From: Comamonadaceae bacterium OS-4
GTDB lineage: Bacteria; Pseudomonadota; Gammaproteobacteria; Burkholderiales; Burkholderiaceae_C
DNA length: 64,000 nt
Direction of reading: 5' to 3'
NCBI GenBank assembly: GCA_027924025.1
Contig: AP026970.1
Span: 1,138,501 to 1,202,500 of the forward strand
Shown here in pieces: positions 61,437 through 64,000 of this stretch. Under the pieces are notes generated by a model. That model made no database searches and had not been told where the DNA came from. It saw nothing but the letters and a program-made list of their open reading frames with translations. Each line of letters begins with the position of its first letter. Within the stretch, counting starts at the first letter, position 1. The position numbers and the translations under genes are program-made.

Positions 61437-62573
61437 TTAGCGGATCACAGCGATGTCAGACAGCTTGCCGCCCTTGACGGTCTTCAGTGTCAAAGCGCCG
61501 TTCAGGATGTCGCCCTTGTTGTCAAAGGTGATGTTGCCTGTCACGCCCTTGTAGTCCTTGGTAGCTGCCAACACGGGCAGGTACTTGGCGGGGTCGGAAG
61601 AACCGGCCTTGACCATGGCGGCAACCATCAGGTTCACGCCGTCGTACACGTAGGGTGCGTACACCTGAACGTCTGTACCGAACTTGGCCTTGAATTTGGC
61701 CTTGAATGCGTCCATGCCGACCTTTTGCTGGCCTTCCACGCCACCGGCTTCCGCGCAGTAGACTTGGTTGTCAGCAATCGCGTCGCCACCCAACTTCACC
61801 AATTCGGTGGAGCAGATGCCGTCGCCGCCCATGAACTTGGCGTTGATGCCCAGGGACTTCATTTGACGCAGCATGGGGCCTGCAACAGCGTCCATACCGC
61901 CGAAGAACACGACGTCAGCTTTCTTGCCCTTGATGGTGGTCAGGATAGCGGAGAAGTCAGTGGCCTTGTCGGTCGTGAATTCTTTGGCAACCACGGTGCC
62001 GCCAGCAGCTTCAACAGCCTTGCTGAACTCTTGTGCAACGCCTTGGCCGTAAGCAGTACGGTCGTCGATCACGGCGATGGACTTGCCCTTCAGTTCTTTC
62101 ACAGCGTAACGGCCCAGTGTGCCGCCCAGTTGTGCGTCGTCAGCCACCAAACGGAAAGCTGTCTTGAAGCCTTGGCGTGTGTACTTGGGGTTGGTAGCGG
62201 AAGGAGAAACTTGGGGGATGCCAGCGTCAGAGTAGATGCTGGAAGCAGGGATGGTGGTGCCGGAGTTCAGGTGACCGACCACGCCGGAAACCTTGGCATC
62301 AGCCAGCTTCTGGGCAACAGCAGTACCTTGCTTGGGGTCAGCTGCGTCGTCTTCAGTCATCAAACGCAGAGTAACTTTTTTACCGCCGATGGTCACGCCA
62401 GCTGCGTTGAGTTCTTCAACGGCCAATTTGGCGCCGTTTTCGTTGTCCTTACCCAAGTGGGCGATCGCGCCGCTTGTAGGGCCAACGTGAGCGATAGTGA
62501 CAACCGCGTTTTGTGCGAAAGCCATTCCGGTGGTCAAGGCGATGGCTGCGGCTGCAACAATTTTCAACTTCAT
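61437..62573 (-). CDS. branched-chain-amino-acid ABC transporter substrate-binding protein
   Basis: A 378-residue periplasmic protein with a textbook signal peptide (MKLKIVAAAAIALTTGMAFA). The mature part starts NAVVTIAHVGPTSGAIAHLG and holds the ligand-binding GHLNSGTTIPAS, with IDDRTAYGQGVAQEF in the hinge region: a LivK/LivJ-type receptor for leucine, isoleucine and valine or related compounds. Strong bias to C-ending codons suggests high expression. The transporter genes are not adjacent. Confidence 0.93.
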   Translation of the reverse strand: MKLKIVAAAAIALTTGMAFAQNAVVTIAHVGPTSGAIAHLGKDNENGAKLAVEELNAAGVTIGGKKVTLRLMTEDDAADPKQGTAVAQKLADAKVSGVVGHLNSGTTIPASSIYSDAGIPQVSPSATNPKYTRQGFKTAFRLVADDAQLGGTLGRYAVKELKGKSIAVIDDRTAYGQGVAQEFSKAVEAAGGTVVAKEFTTDKATDFSAILTTIKGKKADVVFFGGMDAVAGPMLRQMKSLGINAKFMGGDGICSTELVKLGGDAIADNQVYCAEAGGVEGQQKVGMDAFKAKFKAKFGTDVQVYAPYVYDGVNLMVAAMVKAGSSDPAKYLPVLAATKDYKGVTGNITFDNKGDILNGALTLKTVKGGKLSDIAVIR

Positions 62574-62842
62574 AAAAACTCCAAATTAAAAAAGTGTGAA
62601 TAAATTTCTCACCGGGGCGAACATTAGCGCAAGTCTTGAAAGGTGAGCATCAGGCTTGTACTGATATGGTACTAGTATTTAAATCTCTAATGGAGCATGA
62701 ATTGATTTGCTCCCAAAACAGGGCTTCTCCCTCTGAAGCGAGGTTGGCTTTGGTGCCTCGGATGAACGAATGCACGGTTTTGGTGCGGATTGCATCTCAG
62801 AGAAAACCCCGGAGCGGAACCGGTTTTGGCCTTGGGGCCTGA

Positions 62843-63433
62843 TTAGTCGATCAGGGTGCGGGCAAAGGTGTTGATGGCGTCCACATCGGCCGGCAGTGCG
62901 GTGAAGTGAATGCCTTCGGTCAGCAGCGTGGTGCGCAGCCCGCGGTCTACCTCGCGGGCCTGGTCTTCATCCTGGAAGCGGCCGGTGTGCACGTATTTCT
63001 TGTCGCCGCGCTCCACCAGGATGTTGATGTTGTTGTGCTGGTGGTACCACTCCAGAATTTGTGCGCGGGTCTTGCCCACGTCGCAGATGTTCTCGGGGTA
63101 ATGCTCGTTGTAGTACAGCACTTGGGGGAGCGAGCACTCGGTGATCAGGAACTGCACCTGCCCGTCGAGCAGGTTGAGCATTTCGAACTGGCGCTGGGCA
63201 ATGAAGTACTGGTTTTTCAGCACCTCAAAGTTTTGTTGCCAGACCAGTGACTTGGCGTAGTCGGGAATGGTCTCCACCGTTTTGTGGTGGAGGTTCAGAA
63301 ACAGAATGATGGCTGCGGAGAACAGCGACTTGTCGCTACCCGGCCCCCCAATGATGTTGATGACCTTGGTGGGGTACATGCGCATCTTGCTCTCGGGCAA
63401 GGTGTTGGGTACGGTGGTGTAGCGCAAAGTCAT
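62843..63433 (-). CDS. P-loop NTPase of AAA_28 type with an altered Walker A
   Basis: A 196-residue protein. The Walker A position reads IIGGPGSDKSLFS (about residues 26-38), with Asp replacing the glycine directly before the invariant lysine. Downstream order is like that of AAA_28 proteins: a DYAKSLVW segment, the QRQFEMLNLL helix and the strand VQFLITECSL. GAGGAG at the correct distance sets the ATG at 63433. The partner gene upstream is a LivK-type receptor; no link is evident. Confidence 0.7.
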   Translation of the reverse strand: MTLRYTTVPNTLPESKMRMYPTKVINIIGGPGSDKSLFSAAIILFLNLHHKTVETIPDYAKSLVWQQNFEVLKNQYFIAQRQFEMLNLLDGQVQFLITECSLPQVLYYNEHYPENICDVGKTRAQILEWYHQHNNINILVERGDKKYVHTGRFQDEDQAREVDRGLRTTLLTEGIHFTALPADVDAINTFARTLID

Positions 63434-63465
63434 GGTGTTCTCCTCAGTGTTCTTTGCGGTGGGGC

Positions 63466-64000
63466 TTACCAGCTGTCAGAGCGCATCTGGGATTCCCAGA
63501 GCCCGCCTTTGCCACTGTAAACCCCAATCACGCCGTAGCGTTGCTCGCCTTTGTCATCCCATTTCATGGAGCCGGTTACTGGGGCATAGCCATCGAGCTT
63601 TTTGAGCATGGCAGTAATGTCAGCAGCCTTGCTCGACTCGGCACGCCGGATCGCTGCGGCCAGCACATGCATCGCGTCGTAGGTGTAGTGACCGGCGTAG
63701 GCGGGGTCTTTTTTGAACTTGGCGCGGTACTTGTCGAGGAAGGCGGCCCCTGCGGTGAATTCGCGGGCTTCCAGGATGGGCGAGGTCACAAACAAGCCCT
63801 TCATGCCGCCGCCGCCCTTGAGCATGTCTGGCGTTTTGGCGGTGTCTGCACCGAGGATGGTGATGCCGGTGTAGTCGAGTTTTTTGAGGGCTTCGATCAG
63901 GGCGACGACCTGGAAGTCGCTCACGGTGGTGACCAGCACCTGTATGTTTTCTGCCTTGAGCTTGGCGGCGAAGGCGTCGAAATCGACCGTCTTGTCGTCA
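63466..64000 (-). CDS. LivK-type ABC substrate-binding protein, C-terminal part
   Basis: The gene continues past the right edge; its last 178 codons are present. The stretch GITILGADTAKTPDM, the segment AHYTYDAMHVLAAAI (with a preceding AGH) and the ending GVIGVYSGKGGLWESQMR are typical of the C-terminal lobe of Peripla_BP_6 receptors. It lies 32 bp upstream of the P-loop NTPase gene on the same strand and may share its transcript. Confidence 0.85.
   Translation of the reverse strand, partial: DDKTVDFDAFAAKLKAENIQVLVTTVSDFQVVALIEALKKLDYTGITILGADTAKTPDMLKGGGGMKGLFVTSPILEAREFTAGAAFLDKYRAKFKKDPAYAGHYTYDAMHVLAAAIRRAESSKAADITAMLKKLDGYAPVTGSMKWDDKGEQRYGVIGVYSGKGGLWESQMRSDSW

Noticed and set aside
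62574-62842. Small gene in the gap between the livK-like and P-loop genes
   Set aside because: The one plus-strand frame has no ribosome site and no coding character; the 269-bp gap more likely holds the livK-like promoter and otherwise shows nothing.

Overview
The window is a high-GC chromosomal segment from a betaproteobacterium, most likely a member of the Comamonadaceae (Rhodoferax/Polaromonas-like). The reasons are the gene set and its order (TctBA-type transporter, DUF3422, DUF4864, rpfE-recJ beside lolCD, class I PPK2, two orphan LivK-type binding proteins) and a dispersed two-hairpin intergenic repeat of a kind I associate with this family. I found no rRNA, tRNA, CRISPR array, insertion sequence or transposase.

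Layout. 0-8 kb: start of a thiolase, polyphosphate kinase 2, a short-chain dehydrogenase, a CorA/ZntB-like transporter, a Nudix hydrolase, recJ and an RpfE-like gene, then the lipoprotein-release genes lolC-lolD. 9-16 kb: an orphan LivK-type binding protein, a TatD nuclease, a spermidine-synthase-like gene overlapping an orphan GspE-type ATPase, and tctB-tctA without a receptor. 16-20 kb: DUF4864 and DUF3422 genes, then ahpC-ahpF. 20.5-21.6 kb: two integron-type gene cassettes with attC sites and no integrase. 21.7-35 kb: mostly housekeeping and stress genes (RibD-like reductase, dusC, Nudix, SDR, a degenerate GGDEF protein, gshA, a phasin/histone-like protein, rbgA/ylqF, a SRAP peptidase, uspA, an mtfA-like peptidase, YitT). 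35.4-41.8 kb: a DsbG-like lipoprotein, a GGDEF protein, a 3'-5' exonuclease, a methyltransferase and trxC, with four copies of a noncoding element of about 110 bp, each carrying a perfect DnaA box. 42-51 kb: Old Yellow Enzyme, GST, M14 peptidase, a truncated alkylation-repair gene, udk, another GGDEF protein, a NYN/LOTUS protein and small unknowns. 51.3-55.4 kb: an AT-rich accessory island. 55.4-64 kb: glnS, a GGDEF protein, glsA, membrane and binding proteins, and a variant P-loop NTPase.

The most unusual content lies in three places. (1) The AT-rich island encodes a 732-residue protein with two GHKL ATPase modules (an Hsp90/MORC-like one at the N-terminus and a histidine-kinase core at the C-terminus). 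It is paired with a receiver-domain protein carrying an unrecognised C-terminal domain and lies next to the remains of a cytosine methyltransferase; this looks like a defence-type signalling pair. (2) The four-copy DnaA-box element between 36.1 and 40.4 kb keeps identical internal spacing in all copies. (3) The pair of integron cassettes encodes unknown proteins. There is also a tandem palindromic operator in front of a small protein at 41.9 kb, and a second dispersed repeat with at least nine intergenic copies, one of whose look-alikes sits inside lolD.

All protein assignments come from motif recognition by eye, without database searches. Family-level calls with intact motifs are firm; substrate-level calls are not.
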